From positions 3,022,001-3,086,000 of the forward strand of contig OCMG01000004.1 in the NCBI GenBank assembly GCA_900215285.1: a stretch of 64,000 nt of DNA. The letters are read 5' to 3'. Positions 62,944 through 64,000 of this stretch are shown here, in pieces (position 1 is the first letter of the stretch; each line of letters opens with the position of its first letter). The notes below the pieces were generated by a model. It was not told the DNA's origin, did no database searches, and saw nothing but the letters and a program-made list of their open reading frames with translations. Origin of the DNA: Ensifer adhaerens. Its GTDB lineage: Bacteria > Pseudomonadota > Alphaproteobacteria > Rhizobiales > Rhizobiaceae. A program made the translations under genes and the position numbers.

Positions 62944-63477
62944 TTACTTCTTCTTGCCTTCCTTGCGGACGATGCGTTCACCAGCGTACTTGACGCCCTT
63001 GCCCTTGTAGGGTTCGGGGCCACGATATTCGCGGATTTCTGCAGCGACCTGGCCGACAATCTGCTTGTCGATGCCGGTGACGACGATTTCCGTCGGCTTC
63101 GGAACGGCAATGGTGATGCCCTGCGGCGGCTCATAGATCACGTCGTGCGAGAAGCCGAGCGCGAGCTGCAGGTTCTTGCCCTGAAGCGCTGCGCGGTAAC
63201 CGACGCCGTTGATTTCGAGCTTGCGCTCGTAGCCGTCCTTGACGCCCTTGAAGATGTTCTCGATCATCGTGCGGGACATGCCCCACTTGGACCGAGCGTC
63301 CTTCGACTGCGTCGCAGGCGTAACCACGACCGCGTTGTCTTCCAACTTTACGAGAACTTCGTCATTGACGACGAAGTGGAGCTCGCCCTTGGGGCCCTTT
63401 GCGGAAACCTTCTGTCCTTCGACAGAAGCCGTCACACCTGCAGGGACCGGAACGGGCTTTTTACCGATACGAGACAT
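62944..63477 (-). CDS. rplF: Ribosomal protein uL6
   Basis: The 177-residue large-subunit protein starts [15 protein letters not shown] and has the second-domain signature [24 protein letters not shown] at the C-terminus. It lies 42 bp past rpsH in the usual order. Confidence 0.98.
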   Translation of the reverse strand: MSRIGKKPVPVPAGVTASVEGQKVSAKGPKGELHFVVNDEVLVKLEDNAVVVTPATQSKDARSKWGMSRTMIENIFKGVKDGYERKLEINGVGYRAALQGKNLQLALGFSHDVIYEPPQGITIAVPKPTEIVVTGIDKQIVGQVAAEIREYRGPEPYKGKGVKYAGERIVRKEGKKK

Positions 63478-63519
63478 TTTTTCAAACCTGTCTGTTCGTT
63501 ATGGAGATCCTGCTCAGTC

Positions 63520-63918
63520 TTAGAAGACCGAGCAGAGAACCTCGCCACCAACATTCTGTTCGCGAGCCTGGTGATCGGCCATCACACCCTTCGGAGTCGA
63601 AAGGATGGTGATGCCGAGGCCGTTCGCGACCTGCGGAATGGACTTGACCGAGACATAAACCCGGCGGCCCGGCTTGGAAACGCGGGCGATCTCACGGATC
63701 ACGGACGCGCCTTCGTAGTACTTCAGTTCGATCGACAGTTCGGTCTTGCCGTTGTCGAACGTCACTTCGGAGTAGCCGCGGATGTAGCCTTCAGCCTGCA
63801 GGACATCCAGCACGCGAGCGCGCAGCTTGGAAGCCGGCGTCGTTACGGAGGACTTGCGGCGGGATACGCCGTTGCGGATACGTGTGAGCATATCACCCAG
63901 AGGATCAGTCATCGTCAT
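63520..63918 (-). CDS. rpsH: Ribosomal protein uS8
   Basis: The 132-residue small-subunit protein starts [33 protein letters not shown] and carries the C-terminal [21 protein letters not shown] with the family's RNA-binding stretch. In E. coli S8 represses the spc operon; no similar site can be judged from this part. It lies between rpsN and rplF. Confidence 0.98.
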   Translation of the reverse strand: MTMTDPLGDMLTRIRNGVSRRKSSVTTPASKLRARVLDVLQAEGYIRGYSEVTFDNGKTELSIELKYYEGASVIREIARVSKPGRRVYVSVKSIPQVANGLGITILSTPKGVMADHQAREQNVGGEVLCSVF

Positions 63919-63933
63919 TTGCCTGTCTCCCTC

Positions 63934-64000
63934 TTACCAGCTCGACTTGACGAGGCCCGGCACGGAGCCGAAGTTGCCAAGTTCACGGAGCGCGATACGC
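63934..64000 (-). CDS. rpsN: Ribosomal protein uS14, C-terminal end (cut by window edge)
   Basis: The last 21 residues read RIALRELGNFGSVPGLVKSSW, the conserved uS14 C-terminus, and end with TAA at 63934-63936. The start lies beyond the window. It precedes rpsH as in the spc operon. The zinc-type cannot be judged because the cysteine region is not included. Confidence 0.93.
   Translation of the reverse strand, partial: RIALRELGNFGSVPGLVKSSW

Noticed and set aside
1..64000. tRNA, rRNA, tmRNA, SRP RNA or RNase P RNA genes
   Set aside because: I looked through the longer gaps for their core sequences and saw none; a covariance search would settle it.

Overview
The window is about 62% GC chromosomal DNA that fits the order Rhizobiales (Hyphomicrobiales), most likely family Rhizobiaceae (Rhizobium, Agrobacterium or a relative). 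The main reasons are the alphaproteobacterial gene content and order (glyA-nrdR-ribD-ribE, purC-purS-purQ, class II DAHP synthase, the spc-alpha ribosomal block), two families of palindromic repeats typical of rhizobia, and FixK/FNR-type and CtrA-type boxes. There are no rRNA or tRNA genes, no CRISPR array, no insertion sequence and no prophage that I can see.

Layout. 1-5.4 kb: the end of an unknown gene, then riboflavin genes with nrdR and glyA on the minus strand, and a GT28-type glycolipid glycosyltransferase. 5.3-9.3 kb: a complete Mla/MCE-type lipid transport operon (permease, ATPase, MCE protein, auxiliary lipoprotein). 9.5-12.1 kb: a dipeptide epimerase, an MFS transporter and a TfoX-like protein. 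12.1-17.7 kb: a molybdenum-hydroxylase maturation cluster (a MoeA/MobA-like fusion, XdhC in two pieces, CoxE, CoxD, a flavin reductase) with no hydroxylase structural genes. 17.8-22.1 kb: a periplasmic binding protein, rpe, purB and an SDR enzyme. 22.1-27.3 kb: an EF-hand protein behind a perfect FNR/FixK box, and a DUF2892-RND efflux operon behind a long palindrome. 27.3-28.2 kb: a repeat-rich gap.

28.2-36.4 kb: an acyl-CoA ligase, a small hydrolase, purC-purS-(coiled coil)-purQ, a lipoprotein, an SDR/PhyH pair, cytochrome b561 and a GFA-family protein. 36.5-44.1 kb: aroG, gor, a DUF2059 protein, rpiA, gph and an L,D-transpeptidase, with REP-like repeats around rpiA and gph. 44.5-48.9 kb: class II and class I fumarases side by side and a diguanylate cyclase. 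49-56 kb: an LprI-like protein, ilvD, a nuclease, msrPQ, DoxX (again with an FNR/FixK-like box) and an AEC transporter. 56.1-64 kb: the spc and alpha ribosomal block read right to left from rpsN (cut by the window edge) to rplQ, including secY, adk and rpoA.

Most of the window is housekeeping. The least explained signals are regulatory: two neighbouring genes (class I fumarase and the diguanylate cyclase) whose ribosome binding sites lie inside perfect inverted repeats, oxygen-type boxes before an EF-hand gene and a DoxX gene, a 12-bp-arm palindrome before an efflux operon with no regulator beside it, and terminator-like hairpins inside the ribosomal block. Start codons were chosen by ribosome binding site and family length, and several are GTG or TTG.
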